A stretch of DNA of 64,000 nt from Acidobacteriota bacterium (GCA_027592785.1 JAQCLD010000006.1:1-64000), one strand, 5' to 3'. Shown: positions 42,562 through 51,917, numbered from the stretch's first letter. Numbers and translations: made by a program. The notes: generated by a model from the sequence alone, not told the origin.

Positions 42562-43308
42562 ATGGCGACAGCAGCACTAGAAAAAGAACGCGCAATCGGG
42601 GAAGAGCTGAAGCGCAACAACGTAATCATCCAGACTTACGATCTTTGGAAAACCTACCGGATGGGCGACCAGCTTATCCATGCGGTCTCCGGCGTCGACA
42701 TGACCATCAAGAAGGGCGAATATGTCGCCATCATGGGTCCATCCGGTTCCGGTAAGTCGACCTTCATGAACCTGATCGGCTGCCTAGACACGCCCAGCGC
42801 GGGCGATTACTACATCCGCGGGCAGCTAGTGTCCAAGATGAGCGACGACGACCTGGCCCACGTCCGCAACATAGAAATTGGGTTCGTTTTCCAGACGTTC
42901 AATCTCCTGCCCCGCCTATCGGCCTTGCAGAACGTCGAACTGCCCTTGATCTACAGCGGCATCAAGCCGGACGAACGTATGGAGCGCTCCAAAAAGGCTT
43001 TGGCGATGGTCGACCTGACCCCGCGCATGCACCACAAGCCGAACGAGTGCTCCGGCGGTCAGCGTCAGCGCATCGCCATCGCCCGTGCGTTGGTGAATGA
43101 TCCGGCGATCTTACTGGCCGATGAGCCGACTGGCAATCTCGATACCGCCACGGGCATCGAGATCATGGCAATTTTTGAAGAACTTCATCGCCGAGGACAT
43201 ACGATCGTCGTCGTTACCCACGAGCCTGACATCGCCGAGCACGCCCGTCGAGTGATCCATGTCCGCGACGGCAAGATCGAGCGCGACGAGCAAATCCCGC
43301 ACAGCTAG
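42562..43308 (+). CDS. ABC transporter ATP-binding protein, LolD/MacB type
   Basis: A 248-aa ATPase with Walker [11 protein letters not shown]-loop [20 protein letters not shown], signature [14 protein letters not shown] and Walker [13 protein letters not shown]. This is the type that works with FtsX/MacB permeases such as the one at 26694, which has no ATPase beside it. An N-terminal extension of about 20 residues is present. It stands alone between unrelated genes. Confidence 0.92.
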   Translation: MATAALEKERAIGEELKRNNVIIQTYDLWKTYRMGDQLIHAVSGVDMTIKKGEYVAIMGPSGSGKSTFMNLIGCLDTPSAGDYYIRGQLVSKMSDDDLAHVRNIEIGFVFQTFNLLPRLSALQNVELPLIYSGIKPDERMERSKKALAMVDLTPRMHHKPNECSGGQRQRIAIARALVNDPAILLADEPTGNLDTATGIEIMAIFEELHRRGHTIVVVTHEPDIAEHARRVIHVRDGKIERDEQIPHS

Positions 43309-43316
43309 TCGCCGGC

Positions 43317-43880
43317 TCAGAGCTCCAGGAAGTTCTTGAGCAGTTTCTTGCCGGGCTCGGTGAGAATCGACTCCGGGTGGAACTGCACGCCTTCGATCAG
43401 CATTTTCTTGTGGCGCAGGCCCATGATCAGCCCGTCCGCCGTTGTCGCTGTGATTTCCAACTCCTTCGGCAGCGATTCCCGCTCGACGATCAGCGAGTGA
43501 TAGCGAGTAGCGACGAAGTCCTGATCCATGCCCTTGAAGATCGTTTTTCCGTCGTGGTGGATACGGCTGACTTTGCCGTGCATCAAGTACGGCGCCCTGA
43601 TTACCTTGCCGCCAAAGGCCTGTCCAATCGACTGATGGCCCAGGCAAACTCCCAGGATCGGAATCTTTCCGCCGAGCTGCCGCACGACGTCGAGCGAGAT
43701 GCCCGCCTCGTTGGGCGTACATGGTCCCGGCGATATCACAATCCGTTCCGGCGCCAAGTCCTCGATCTCGGAGATGGTGATCTTGTCGTTGCGGCGCACT
43801 TCTAACTCGGCGCGTAATTCCCCGAGGAATTGCACGAGATTGAAAGTGAACGAGTCGTAGTTGTCGATGACGAGAATCAT
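43317..43880 (-). CDS. trpG: Anthranilate/aminodeoxychorismate synthase glutamine amidotransferase
   Basis: A 187-aa class I amidotransferase. It releases ammonia from glutamine for the TrpE partner. The catalytic Cys is in [15 protein letters not shown] and the His-Glu in [29 protein letters not shown] is the standard start. It lies 4 bp after trpE in one transcript. Whether it also serves folate synthesis (PabA) cannot be told. Confidence 0.92.
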   Translation of the reverse strand: MILVIDNYDSFTFNLVQFLGELRAELEVRRNDKITISEIEDLAPERIVISPGPCTPNEAGISLDVVRQLGGKIPILGVCLGHQSIGQAFGGKVIRAPYLMHGKVSRIHHDGKTIFKGMDQDFVATRYHSLIVERESLPKELEITATTADGLIMGLRHKKMLIEGVQFHPESILTEPGKKLLKNFLEL

Positions 43881-43884
43881 GGCT

Positions 43885-45354
43885 CTACAACTCCCGCGCC
43901 CGTTCCACCGCTTTCAGCATGCCGCGAGCCTTGTCCATCGACTCTTGCCATTCCGTCTCCGCCACCGAATCAGCCACGATGCCCGCCCCCGCCGGAAGGT
44001 ATGCTTGCCCGTCTTTGATGAGCATCGTGCGGATGGCGATGCACGAATTCAAGTTGCCCGAGAAGTCCAGATACATTACGCATCCCGCGTAATGACTGCG
44101 AGCGGTGGGCTCGAGCTCTCCGATAATCTCCATCGCCCTGACCTTCGGCGCGCCACTTAACGTACCCGCCGGGAAGCAGGCCATCAGGGCGTCGAAGGCG
44201 TCTTTGTCCTCGCGTAACTTGCCGCGAATCCCCGAGACGATGTGCATCACGTGCGAATAGCGTTCGATGATCATGAACTCGGGCACGTGGACGCTGCCGA
44301 ACTCGCTCACCCGTCCGACGTCATTGCGCCCTAGGTCGACTAGCATCACGTGCTCCGCACACTCTTTCTCGTCGGCCGCCAGTTCGTCCGCCAGCGCTTG
44401 ATCTTCAGCCTCGTCCTTGCCGCGTGGCCGCGTTCCCGCGATCGGACGATACTCGATATCGCGGCCTTCGACCTTCACCAGCATCTCCGGAGAGCTGCCG
44501 ACGATGGTCGTGTCGTCCAGCGACAGGTAGAACAGGTAAGGCGATGGGTTTACCGCGCGCAGGGCGCGGTAGATCTGAAAGGAGTCGACCTTCGGCTCAA
44601 ACGTCAGGCGATGCGCCAGTACGACCTGGAATACATCCCCGGCCAGGATGTACTCTTTGGCCTTCTCGACGATCTTGCAGTAGGCTTCCTTGCCCACATT
44701 CGACTTGGCCTCGACCGGCTCCACGTACTTCGCGCTCGGTGGCAACACTACCGGCCGCGCCAGCGCGTGCTCCATGCGTTCGATCGCCCGCTGCGCCGCC
44801 TTAAACCCATCGTCGATGTCTTCGTAATCTTGAGTCCGGACGTTCGCGACCAGGTAGACCTCGTGTCTTACGTGATCAAAAACCACCAGGCTCGAGAAGA
44901 ACATGAAGATCGCATCAGGCGCGTCGACATCTCGTTCTCGAAAGGCAGGAACGCGCGGTTCAATCTGACGGACCAGGTCGTAACAGATATAGCCAACAGC
45001 ACCCGCGCTAAGGGGCGGAAGACCCTCTTGCCCGGCTGGCTCGTAACGCTGCGTGAGTTCACGCAACACCTCGAACATGTTGCCTTCGCGCTCGGTCTTC
45101 GTGCCGCCTTCATCCAGCTCAATGCGCGTGCCCCAAGCCTTCACCGTCAGAAAAGGGTCGCGGCCGATGTAGGTGTAACGCCCAACGCGCTCGCCGCCCT
45201 CGACGCTTTCCAATAAGAACGAGTATTTCTCGCCCTCCGCCAACTTGAGATAGGCGGATACCGGCGTCTCTAAGTCGGCTGTTAGGGTCTTCCAAACGGG
45301 CGCAACATTGCCGTTGGCCGCCGCTCGGCGGAAAGCTTCTAAGTCCATTTGCAT
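43885..45354 (-). CDS. trpE: Anthranilate synthase component I
   Basis: A 489-aa enzyme converting chorismate and ammonia to anthranilate, the first step to tryptophan. The chorismate-binding part has [43 protein letters not shown] and [18 protein letters not shown]. The N-terminal domain contains [17 protein letters not shown], with the Ser/Glu-rich tryptophan feedback site. Lengths are typical. It is followed by trpG and preceded by the aroDE fusion gene 10 bp upstream. Confidence 0.93.
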   Translation of the reverse strand: MQMDLEAFRRAAANGNVAPVWKTLTADLETPVSAYLKLAEGEKYSFLLESVEGGERVGRYTYIGRDPFLTVKAWGTRIELDEGGTKTEREGNMFEVLRELTQRYEPAGQEGLPPLSAGAVGYICYDLVRQIEPRVPAFRERDVDAPDAIFMFFSSLVVFDHVRHEVYLVANVRTQDYEDIDDGFKAAQRAIERMEHALARPVVLPPSAKYVEPVEAKSNVGKEAYCKIVEKAKEYILAGDVFQVVLAHRLTFEPKVDSFQIYRALRAVNPSPYLFYLSLDDTTIVGSSPEMLVKVEGRDIEYRPIAGTRPRGKDEAEDQALADELAADEKECAEHVMLVDLGRNDVGRVSEFGSVHVPEFMIIERYSHVMHIVSGIRGKLREDKDAFDALMACFPAGTLSGAPKVRAMEIIGELEPTARSHYAGCVMYLDFSGNLNSCIAIRTMLIKDGQAYLPAGAGIVADSVAETEWQESMDKARGMLKAVERAREL

Positions 45355-45364
45355 GTTGGCTGGG

Positions 45365-46897
45365 TTAGACCCCTTGTAATACGTCTAGCACAGCGTTACG
45401 CATCACGGCCCGCGGCGCCGGCAGCTTCGTCCACAGTTCAAATTGGGCTGCCGCTTGTTCGATGAACATTTCGAGGCCCAATACGACGGTTTTTCCCTGT
45501 TCTCGGGCCCTCTTGATCAAGGCGGTTCGCAAAGGGTTATAGACCATGTCCAATACGATTTCTGCGGGAACAGCATCCGGGAACAGGTTGTCCTCCACAT
45601 TCGGCCACATGCCGACAGGCGTCGATTGCACCAAGATGTCGAAGCCGCGCTGGGTCGCTACGTCCCACGCCAATCCCTCCGCTCCCGTCGCCTGGGCCAG
45701 AGCGCGCACCTTCTGCGGGCGTCGGCCCGTGACGGCTACCCGTGAGCCCTTGGCCTGCAGTGCGAAAACGGCCGCCCTCGCCGCTCCCCCCGTCCCAACG
45801 ACCAAGGCCGTCGCGCCCTTCAATCGCCGCAGTCGTTCGAGCGGAGCTGTGACGCCGATCGCGTCGGTGTTCACCCCCCACCAATGCTTTCCCTTGCGGA
45901 AGACCGTATTGACGGCGCCGATCTGCAACGCCAGCTTGTCGCTGCCGGCTAGATGCCGCATCACCTTTTCCTTGTGCGGCAGCGTGACGCTGAAGCCCTC
46001 GACAGGCAGCTCTTCTGCGAAGCGAAAGAAGTCGCCCAACCGTTCCGATTCCACTCGAAACGGAAGGTAGACGCCGTCGACGCCGCACCTGCGCAAAGCC
46101 CGGTTATGGAGCACCGGAGACATGGAATGGGCTACCGGCGAGGCGATTACCCCGAAAACCCGCGTGTCCGGAGTGAGCTTGTCGACTCGATAGAGTCCTT
46201 GCATCACTGCGGCGGAATACTGTCCTGGCGCCGTTCCCGGCGATGTGTTGGGTGCTGCAAAGGTGAAAGCCGCTCCGCGGGAAGGCCCCAGAATGCGGCT
46301 CGCGGCGCCAACCTCTCCCATCGCCAGCACCACGAGCGGCGGCGCATCCGCCTGGCCGAGCAGCCGCAACAGGCGGCTGCTGTCGCTCGGCTTCACGCCG
46401 GCCACCGCCATCTTGTAGAGGTCCGCCCGGACCTTCCGCAGACGCCTCAAGACCTTCTCTGGCGACGGAGCCTTCTCAAAGTCGTGGAAAGAAACGACCA
46501 CCCGGCTTTTCTGCCTCAATCGCGCGGCGACGTCCGGAGCCGCTTCCGCTGTTTCAATCTCCAGGTCCAGCAGTTGAGCGCCGTTTGCTGCCGCCTTCGC
46601 CAGGATACGCTCCTGTTCTTCGATCGACCCTGCGAATCCTCCCTGCGCCTCTTTGCGGCGGCAGGTCGCCAGGATATTCAGTTTCGGCCAGCGCTCCCGT
46701 AGCAATTTGATCAGCGGCAGACCCGCTTCCGGCTGCGGCAACAGATCGAGCCGCAACTCAACGAACTTGGCCCCCGCTTCGCACTCAGCCAGCGCGAGAC
46801 GCTTGAGGCCGTTTGGGTCTGCAGCGCTGAGAGCAACGCAGATTGGCGGAAGGGAACGGACCGAAATCATCTGGGATGAGCGGCCGAGGACCGCCAA
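45365..46897 (-). CDS. aroDE: Fused 3-dehydroquinate dehydratase / shikimate dehydrogenase
   Basis: A 510-aa bifunctional enzyme. Residues 15-235 are type I dehydroquinate dehydratase (ELRLDLLP, VVVSFHDFEK with the catalytic His, and the Schiff-base Lys in ADLYKMAV). Residues 245-510 are shikimate dehydrogenase (SPVAHSMSPVLHN, FSVTLPHKEKV with the catalytic Lys, GVNTDAIG with the catalytic Asp, VVGTGGAARAA for NADP). The fusion channels two steps of the shikimate pathway and is known in plants, chlamydiae and some bacteria. It is first in the aroDE-trpE-trpG unit. The second Met at 46870 is a possible start. Confidence 0.92.
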   Translation of the reverse strand: MAVLGRSSQMISVRSLPPICVALSAADPNGLKRLALAECEAGAKFVELRLDLLPQPEAGLPLIKLLRERWPKLNILATCRRKEAQGGFAGSIEEQERILAKAAANGAQLLDLEIETAEAAPDVAARLRQKSRVVVSFHDFEKAPSPEKVLRRLRKVRADLYKMAVAGVKPSDSSRLLRLLGQADAPPLVVLAMGEVGAASRILGPSRGAAFTFAAPNTSPGTAPGQYSAAVMQGLYRVDKLTPDTRVFGVIASPVAHSMSPVLHNRALRRCGVDGVYLPFRVESERLGDFFRFAEELPVEGFSVTLPHKEKVMRHLAGSDKLALQIGAVNTVFRKGKHWWGVNTDAIGVTAPLERLRRLKGATALVVGTGGAARAAVFALQAKGSRVAVTGRRPQKVRALAQATGAEGLAWDVATQRGFDILVQSTPVGMWPNVEDNLFPDAVPAEIVLDMVYNPLRTALIKRAREQGKTVVLGLEMFIEQAAAQFELWTKLPAPRAVMRNAVLDVLQGV

Positions 46898-46927
46898 TCG
46901 GGCTAGCGTATCACACGCGAATCGGAC

Positions 46928-48097
46928 CTATGCTGCCGGCGTGCGCTCCGCGGGCGCAACTGAGTGGTCCGCCAAGACTCGCTGCAGCCGTATCAAGTCG
47001 ACCGCGTCATGGGCTGGGTCAGCCTGCTCCAGCCGCCGCTCTTCCATCCACAGCACGTTGTGGTAGCTCGCCTGTCGATAGTCGTCGACCAGTCCGGCCG
47101 CCAGCTTGGAGTCAATCTCCCGGATTCCTTCTTCGAGAGAAGTCAGGGCCCGGAAGCGGAGTACCCGCTCGATTGCGCCGAATTCTACTCGATAGTTGCG
47201 GCGGTCGTCCGTCTCTTCGAGAGCGATACTCGCCTGTGGGTGCAACCGCCGCAGGACGTCTGCGATAGACGACAAGCGGTGATTGCCTGCGTTCGAGCCC
47301 AGGTTCAGAACTTTGCCGTGAATCGCTTGATGCGGCGCCGTTAACGCTTTCTCGAAGCCGCGCGCAATATCTTTGACGTGTACAAACGGTCGCCAACGAT
47401 CTCCGTTGAAGATCACCGCCCTGCCTTCAAAACGAGCCTTGGCTGTAAGCAAGTTGACTAGAAGATCGAAGCGAGGCCTCCGCGACCAGCCAAACGCTGT
47501 ACCGATGCGCAACGCCGTGGGCGAGAAAGTCGGAGCGGCGCACTCCAGCACCAGCCGCTCAGCGTCGATCTTGGTCTCGGCGTAAAGGCTGACCGGGTTG
47601 AGCTCGGAGGTCTCATCCACGGTCAGCGGATTCGAGCCGTACACGCTACAGGTCGAGGCAAACACAATCCTCCGCACGCCCAAGCCACGCGACAGCTTGG
47701 CCAGCATTCCACTGGCCTGCCGATTCGTCTCGATAGCCTCTCGCTCATGAGCGGCGCAGGCCGGGTCTCCGACAACCGCGGCCAAATGGATCACGGCATC
47801 CGCATCTCGTAACGCTTGAGCCGCCACATCGATGTCTCGCAAGTCTCCGTTCACCAACTCGAAGCGCTTATGCGGCAGCAGATGGCGGATCGCGGCGTCT
47901 CCAAAGTCCAGCCGGTCTAAAGCGACAACGGAATGGCCCATCTCCAGCAGTCGCTCTGTCAAGATGTTGCCGATATAACCGGCCGCACCCGTCACCACGA
48001 CCCGTTCGGGGCGTTCGCGCCGCCTCGGAATCCACATCGACGGCACGCTCAGCCGCGGCCTCTTGGGACGGTTCAGCCATTGGGTCAACCCGGACAT
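46928..48097 (-). CDS. NAD-dependent epimerase/dehydratase (extended SDR)
   Basis: A 389-aa enzyme acting on nucleotide sugars. The ATG at 48097 (MSGLTQWLNRPK) is chosen because the track's 53 extra residues run into the divergent hydrolase gene. The Rossmann motif VVVTGAAGYIGNIL, STCSVYG and the catalytic YAETK are present. The C-terminal part fits the UDP-glucose epimerase-like fold; the exact reaction is open. It may feed the surface-polysaccharide functions suggested elsewhere in the window. Confidence 0.88.
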   Translation of the reverse strand: MSGLTQWLNRPKRPRLSVPSMWIPRRRERPERVVVTGAAGYIGNILTERLLEMGHSVVALDRLDFGDAAIRHLLPHKRFELVNGDLRDIDVAAQALRDADAVIHLAAVVGDPACAAHEREAIETNRQASGMLAKLSRGLGVRRIVFASTCSVYGSNPLTVDETSELNPVSLYAETKIDAERLVLECAAPTFSPTALRIGTAFGWSRRPRFDLLVNLLTAKARFEGRAVIFNGDRWRPFVHVKDIARGFEKALTAPHQAIHGKVLNLGSNAGNHRLSSIADVLRRLHPQASIALEETDDRRNYRVEFGAIERVLRFRALTSLEEGIREIDSKLAAGLVDDYRQASYHNVLWMEERRLEQADPAHDAVDLIRLQRVLADHSVAPAERTPAA

Positions 48098-48224
48098 AAG
48101 TTCTTGTGGCTTATCGTCCACAACGCTCGATCTCGTTAGCTTCTCGCTGAACCCGGCGCTGGGCGTTTCAGGACAATTGCTCAATGCCGCCGCTCTCCGC
48201 GTGCTGTAGAATCTGGAAGCGCAT

Positions 48225-48230
48225 AAGGAG
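48225..48230 (+). promoter_or_regulatory. Ribosome-binding site deciding the dienelactone hydrolase start
   Basis: AAGGAG lies 7 bp before the ATG at 48238 and marks it as the start, not the track's ATG at 48184. Confidence 0.8.
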
Positions 48231-48237
48231 TCTTCCC

Positions 48238-49131
48238 ATGGAACGCAAACAAGCACGTGATTTCCCCCAAGAGCTGCTCGACATCTTTGATCTGTATGTT
48301 CACGGCGATATCGACCGCCGCCAGTTCTTAGACCGCGCCAAAAAGTTTGCGGTCGGCGGCGTGACCGCCATGGCTCTGCTTGAGGCCCTCAGGCCGAACT
48401 TCGCCTGGGCGCAACAAGTCCCCAGCGACGATCGCCGGATTTCCACCTCGCGCGTGACCGTACCTTCGCCGCAAGGCAACGGAACGATCAACGGCTACTT
48501 GGTCCGACCGGCGAATCTCTCGGGCAAGGCGCCCGGAGTCCTCGTCGTACACGAGAACCGCGGCCTGAACCCCTATATCGAAGACGTCGCCCGCCGCCTA
48601 GGTACGGAAGGCTACGTCGCCCTGGCGCCGGATGGTTTGACCAGCGTCGGCGGCTATCCGGGCGACGAAGATAAGGGCCGCGAACTGTTCACGACCGTGG
48701 ACCGTCAGAAGATGGCCAACGATTTCATCGCCGCGGCCCGCTGGTTGAAAGCCCGCGAGGATTGCACCGGCAAGATCGGAGCCGTAGGTTTCTGCTTCGG
48801 CGGCGGCGTGAGCAACAACTTGGCCGTTCAACTGGGCGCCGACCTCTCAGCGGCCGTCCCGTTCTACGGCGCACAGCCCGCCGCCACAGACGTCGCCAAG
48901 ATCAAGGCTCCGCTTCTGGTCCAGAACGCGGGTCTCGACACGCGCATTAACGCTGGCTGGCCAGCCTACGAAGCCGCCCTGAAGGCTAACAACGTCAAGC
49001 ACGAGATGCACATGTACGAAGGCGCCAACCACGGCTTCCACAACGACACCACCCCGCGCTACGACGAAGCCGCCGCCAAACTGGCCTGGCAACGCACGCT
49101 AGCCTTCTTCGCCGCGAACTTGCGGGGGTGA
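48238..49131 (+). CDS. Dienelactone hydrolase family protein
   Basis: A 297-aa alpha/beta hydrolase. A strong AAGGAG places the start at 48238 (MERKQARDFPQELL). An N-terminal DRRQFLDRAKKFAVGG segment resembles a twin-arginine-like signal ending near FAWAQ. The nucleophile is the Cys in GAVGFCFGGGVSNNLA; Asp and His follow in GLDTRIN and GANHGFHND. The family hydrolyses dienelactones and related esters. Neighbours give no substrate. Confidence 0.9.
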   Translation: MERKQARDFPQELLDIFDLYVHGDIDRRQFLDRAKKFAVGGVTAMALLEALRPNFAWAQQVPSDDRRISTSRVTVPSPQGNGTINGYLVRPANLSGKAPGVLVVHENRGLNPYIEDVARRLGTEGYVALAPDGLTSVGGYPGDEDKGRELFTTVDRQKMANDFIAAARWLKAREDCTGKIGAVGFCFGGGVSNNLAVQLGADLSAAVPFYGAQPAATDVAKIKAPLLVQNAGLDTRINAGWPAYEAALKANNVKHEMHMYEGANHGFHNDTTPRYDEAAAKLAWQRTLAFFAANLRG

Positions 49132-49164
49132 AGCCGGCACATAATCCAGGTGAGAACTTGGGGC

Positions 49165-49297
49165 GGTATATATACCGGTCCGTCTAGTGTCGTATCCGAT
49201 CAAGGTATATATACCCTGATCGGATACGACACTAACAACACTGGTATATATACCATAGTTGAAATCAACCTCAAGTTCCAACAGAGGTATATATACC
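49165..49297. promoter_or_regulatory. Array of four GGTATATATACC palindromes before the AbiEi-like gene
   Basis: The 12-bp palindrome GGTATATATACC occurs four times without a mismatch, at 49165-49176, 49204-49215, 49243-49254 and 49286-49297. Start distances are 39, 39 and 43 bp. The spacers differ in sequence. The fourth copy ends 31 bp before the antitoxin ATG. Iterated palindromes before a toxin-antitoxin gene are best read as operator sites for its own regulator; classical AbiEi binds two inverted repeats. Binding by this protein is inferred. Confidence 0.75.
49185..49234. repeat. 50-bp near-perfect palindrome centred on the second operator
   Basis: TAGTGTCGTATCCGATCA (49185-49202) is repeated in inverted form at 49217-49234, 18 of 18 bases. 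Between the arms are single bases A and C that do not pair and the self-complementary GGTATATATACC. It could extrude as a hairpin with a 12-bp inner palindrome, act as a terminator-like or cruciform structure, or protect the gene pair from upstream transcription. Confidence 0.85.
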
Positions 49298-49314
49298 AAT
49301 CTTAGTATCTGAAC

Positions 49315-49320
49315 TACAAT
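49315..49320 (+). promoter_or_regulatory. Possible -10 element directly before the AbiEi-like start
   Basis: TACAAT lies 8 bp before the ATG at 49329. If it is the -10 element, transcription would start almost at the start codon, giving a leaderless mRNA. No Shine-Dalgarno sequence is visible. Confidence 0.35.
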
Positions 49321-49328
49321 GTCAGTAG

Positions 49329-50204
49329 ATGGCCCGCCGCGCTCCACTAGGCCTTGCCGTACAGCAGGTTGCGGCAGATTTTGACCAACTCCCGCAAACG
49401 GTCTTCTCCGGTCGCGCTCTGAACCAGCTTGTCGGAGAGCATGGCGCCGGCTGGCGGCTCCCGCCCCGTGAAGCTCCTATCGAACTCTTGCTTGAGAACA
49501 CCGCCCTGCGCGAGATCCAACTTGACTCGGTCAACCATCCCAACGTCGCCTCAGTCACCCGCTACGCCTGGGGTGAACCGGACGCCTTCGAGGTCGCCCT
49601 CTCGCTGAAAAAGAACGGCTACTTGTCGCACGGCAGCGCCGCCTTCCTCCACGGCCTCACCGACGAGCTGTCGAGCACCGCCTACTTGAACGTGGAGCAG
49701 AGCCCCAAGCCGAAGCCAGCCGGCCAACTAACCCAAGGAGGCATCGACCGGGCCTTCAGCGGCCAACAGCGGCAGTCGACAATGATTTACCGCTACGACG
49801 ACAGCCAGATTGTCATCCTCAACGGCAAAAATACGGGATTGCTCGAGGTCGGCGAGATCCTCTTCCAGGGTAAGAGCTACCTGGCCGCCAAACTGGAGCG
49901 GACCTTGATCGACATCGCCGTCCGGCCAGTTTACGCGGGCGGTGTCTATCAAGTGCTCGAAGCCTACCGCCGGGCGCGAGAGACGGTTTCCGTCGGCACG
50001 TTGCTGGCGACGTTGAAAAAACTCGACTACGCCTACCCCTATCACCAGGCGATCGGTTTCTATATGGAGCGGGCGGGTTACGAGTCTAAACTCTACGATC
50101 GGCTGAAGGCGCTTGGGATGGAGTTGGACTTCTACCTGGCCCACGGCAGCCGCGACCGCGAGTACTCATCAGACTGGCGGCTCTTCTACCCAAAGGGCTT
50201 GTAA
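49329..50204 (+). CDS. AbiEi-like antitoxin (type IV toxin-antitoxin)
   Basis: A 291-aa protein of the AbiEi/COG5340 type. The N-terminal part ([25 protein letters not shown]) fits a winged-helix DNA-binding domain. The middle part has the family pattern [29 protein letters not shown] and the late [18 protein letters not shown]. Antitoxins of this family repress their own promoter through inverted repeats and neutralise an AbiEii nucleotidyltransferase without forming a stable complex. Here the toxin-like gene is on the opposite strand and the stops overlap by 36 bp, unlike the usual co-directional abiEi-abiEii operon. Confidence 0.75.
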   Translation: MARRAPLGLAVQQVAADFDQLPQTVFSGRALNQLVGEHGAGWRLPPREAPIELLLENTALREIQLDSVNHPNVASVTRYAWGEPDAFEVALSLKKNGYLSHGSAAFLHGLTDELSSTAYLNVEQSPKPKPAGQLTQGGIDRAFSGQQRQSTMIYRYDDSQIVILNGKNTGLLEVGEILFQGKSYLAAKLERTLIDIAVRPVYAGGVYQVLEAYRRARETVSVGTLLATLKKLDYAYPYHQAIGFYMERAGYESKLYDRLKALGMELDFYLAHGSRDREYSSDWRLFYPKGL

Positions 50205-51023
50205 GCGGTTGACCTGGCCAATCACAAGGTCGAAGTAGACATCGTATTCTTCTAGATCCGCAGCTACTGAGTTGACGACAGCCGGCCAGTCTGGTCTGTG
50301 AAACTCTCGATAGTCGCCAACCAAACGCAGCAGATCGAGGGGAACTTGCTTCACTGCAAAAACCTGTCTCAACAGCTCCAAATTTTCGGCGCTGGCGATG
50401 TCGATGTTCGTACTGGTCAGAACTAGATGAATGTCGTAGAAATCACGCGCCCGCGCTCGGCCGAGACCAAACTCGTATTCGCGCATCTGCTGGCAAATCG
50501 CCCGCAGCTTCTCCACCACCACCATCTCCAGGCTGTAAACGTAGATCGTGTAGTTTTCTAATTCGAACGACCGCTTACCTATCGTGTACTCGTTCTTGCT
50601 CAGGTCCACAGTGAAGACGCGACGTTGGCCAGGGCCTGTCGTTTCGACGTCTAGACTACGCTTCTCGGGACTCAGTCGTTGAAACTTCGATTTTTCGATG
50701 ATCTTGAAGCAGAGTTCGTAACCGCCCCACCAGGGCCGCACGTCCGGACCTTCCAAGCGAGGTTTTGGCTGTAGCCGTTCATCGAAGACAGCGTAGCCGT
50801 GCGAATCAAAGCGATCTCTTAGAGCACGAAAGATTCTGGTCCGCGAACGATCCAGGTCTTCAAAATCGGTCTCGAGAGAAAAATCAAGATCGAGCGATGC
50901 CCGCTTGCTGATCCCGTGTATCAAACTCAGGGCGTTGCCGCCTTTGAGGACCAACTGGTCGAGAAGTTCGTCGTCGGAGAAAAGCGCGACGATTGTGAGT
51001 CGCCGGATTTCTTCAAACGTCAT
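50169..51023 (-). CDS. AbiEii-like nucleotidyltransferase toxin (type IV toxin-antitoxin)
   Basis: A 284-aa protein of the nucleotidyltransferase AbiEii/AbiGii family. The GS-type core appears as [13 protein letters not shown] followed by SLDLDFSLE, whose aspartates bind the metal and nucleotide. [17 protein letters not shown] and [13 protein letters not shown] are the family's later motifs with Lys and Asp. Such toxins transfer NTP-derived nucleotides to tRNA or other targets, stopping growth, and are used in phage defence. It is convergent with the AbiEi-like gene. Its own promoter would be at about 51030-51110. All active-site residues seem present. Confidence 0.8.
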   Translation of the reverse strand: MTFEEIRRLTIVALFSDDELLDQLVLKGGNALSLIHGISKRASLDLDFSLETDFEDLDRSRTRIFRALRDRFDSHGYAVFDERLQPKPRLEGPDVRPWWGGYELCFKIIEKSKFQRLSPEKRSLDVETTGPGQRRVFTVDLSKNEYTIGKRSFELENYTIYVYSLEMVVVEKLRAICQQMREYEFGLGRARARDFYDIHLVLTSTNIDIASAENLELLRQVFAVKQVPLDLLRLVGDYREFHRPDWPAVVNSVAADLEEYDVYFDLVIGQVNRLQALWVEEPPV

Positions 51024-51113
51024 GGTCGGGCGTCTTCCGCCCTACTCCGCCGGGCCGCTGTAGGTCACTGTCAGCCGCGCGCCGTCTGCGGTGGTCGTTG
51101 CCGAGGCGGAGAT

Positions 51114-51770
51114 TTAATACTCGGCCGACCGGCCCTGAACGCTCTCGACGGTGTTGCCGCCGCCGGAGAACGACGACCGGTTCGCTTCCAGGTCCAAGGC
51201 CTCCAACCGGCCTTCGTAGTAGCTCAACGACGCTGCCGCATCGTTAGTGGCGAAGCTGTAAATACCGCTGCGCTTGCCGTTCGAGGTTGCCGCATATCCG
51301 CCCACGTCGGTCTTCGCTCCCGGATACTCGCCCAGCCAACTGGGGACTTCGACCGCCGCGCCGGCGGCCCCTATAGACATGCTCGAACCATTGCTGCCCG
51401 TAATAGAGATCGGCCCGCCATCAGCTGAAGTGTTGGACTGAATCCGCACCTCCTCGCCCTCGCCGTCTTCGAAAACCAGCTCGCCTCTCTCCAGCTGCGA
51501 GTAGTTGACCGTCAGCTCTTTGCCCGTCGCCTTCTCGCGAATAGTGATCGTGCCGGCTTCCCGGTCGCTGTCCACAAGATCTAACTCGGGGTTGATCCGT
51601 ACGATGGCCTCGGCCGCCGCAGCAGCCGGGTTGTCGCCGACGAAGTCCGAGACGGTCTTGGCGGCAAAATATCCGCCGACGCTCACGACCACGATTCCAA
51701 TCAGCAGCAGTCCGCCGCAGCCAATCCCAATCCACGCTAGCGGGCTAAGGCCCTTCTTTTGTTCGGTCAT
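51114..51770 (-). CDS. Single-pass membrane protein of unknown function, probably shortened by a stop
   Basis: A 218-aa protein. An N-terminal helix (LAWIGIGCGGLLLIGIVVVSVGGYFAA) anchors it; the remainder is a beta-rich extracytoplasmic domain (EAGTITIREKATGKELTVNY; VPSWLGEYPGAKTDVGGYA). It stops at TAA at 51114, but the frame continues for 23 sense codons as ISASATTTADGARLTVTYSG before a TAG at 51042. That continuation looks like a natural final beta strand, so the TAA is probably a recent mutation. Family not recognised. Confidence 0.6.
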   Translation of the reverse strand: MTEQKKGLSPLAWIGIGCGGLLLIGIVVVSVGGYFAAKTVSDFVGDNPAAAAAEAIVRINPELDLVDSDREAGTITIREKATGKELTVNYSQLERGELVFEDGEGEEVRIQSNTSADGGPISITGSNGSSMSIGAAGAAVEVPSWLGEYPGAKTDVGGYAATSNGKRSGIYSFATNDAAASLSYYEGRLEALDLEANRSSFSGGGNTVESVQGRSAEY

Positions 51771-51880
51771 GAGTTTCTCTCCTGAGACAAGCAGATTAGC
51801 TTAATCGCCGACGACGCTGCTGCCGCGATCCCCTCCCCAGGCCCAGCGATCAGGTCGTTCGTCATAGTTTCGTCGCACTC

Positions 51881-51889
51881 CTGTAACAT
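51881..51889 (+). promoter_or_regulatory. CTGTAACAT motif before phoU-like gene
   Basis: CTGTAACAT lies about 29 bp before the GTG start and resembles half of a Pho box. Related motifs stand before the porin and the response-regulator genes. Confidence 0.35.
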
Positions 51890-51917
51890 ATAAAGCAATC
51901 GTCTTTCGGAGTCCCCT

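Noticed and set aside
44350-45216. 288-aa plus-strand ORF opposite trpE
   Set aside because: trpE is complete and unmistakable on the other strand; the ORF has no start context.
49165-49297. CRISPR array
   Set aside because: The repeat is only 12 bp and perfectly palindromic, there are four copies with unequal spacing, and no cas gene is present.
49099-49347. Minus-strand 82-aa ORF across the palindrome array (GIYT repeats)
   Set aside because: Its repeated GIYT residues are only the translation of GGTATATATACC; it has no ribosome-binding site and overlaps both neighbours.
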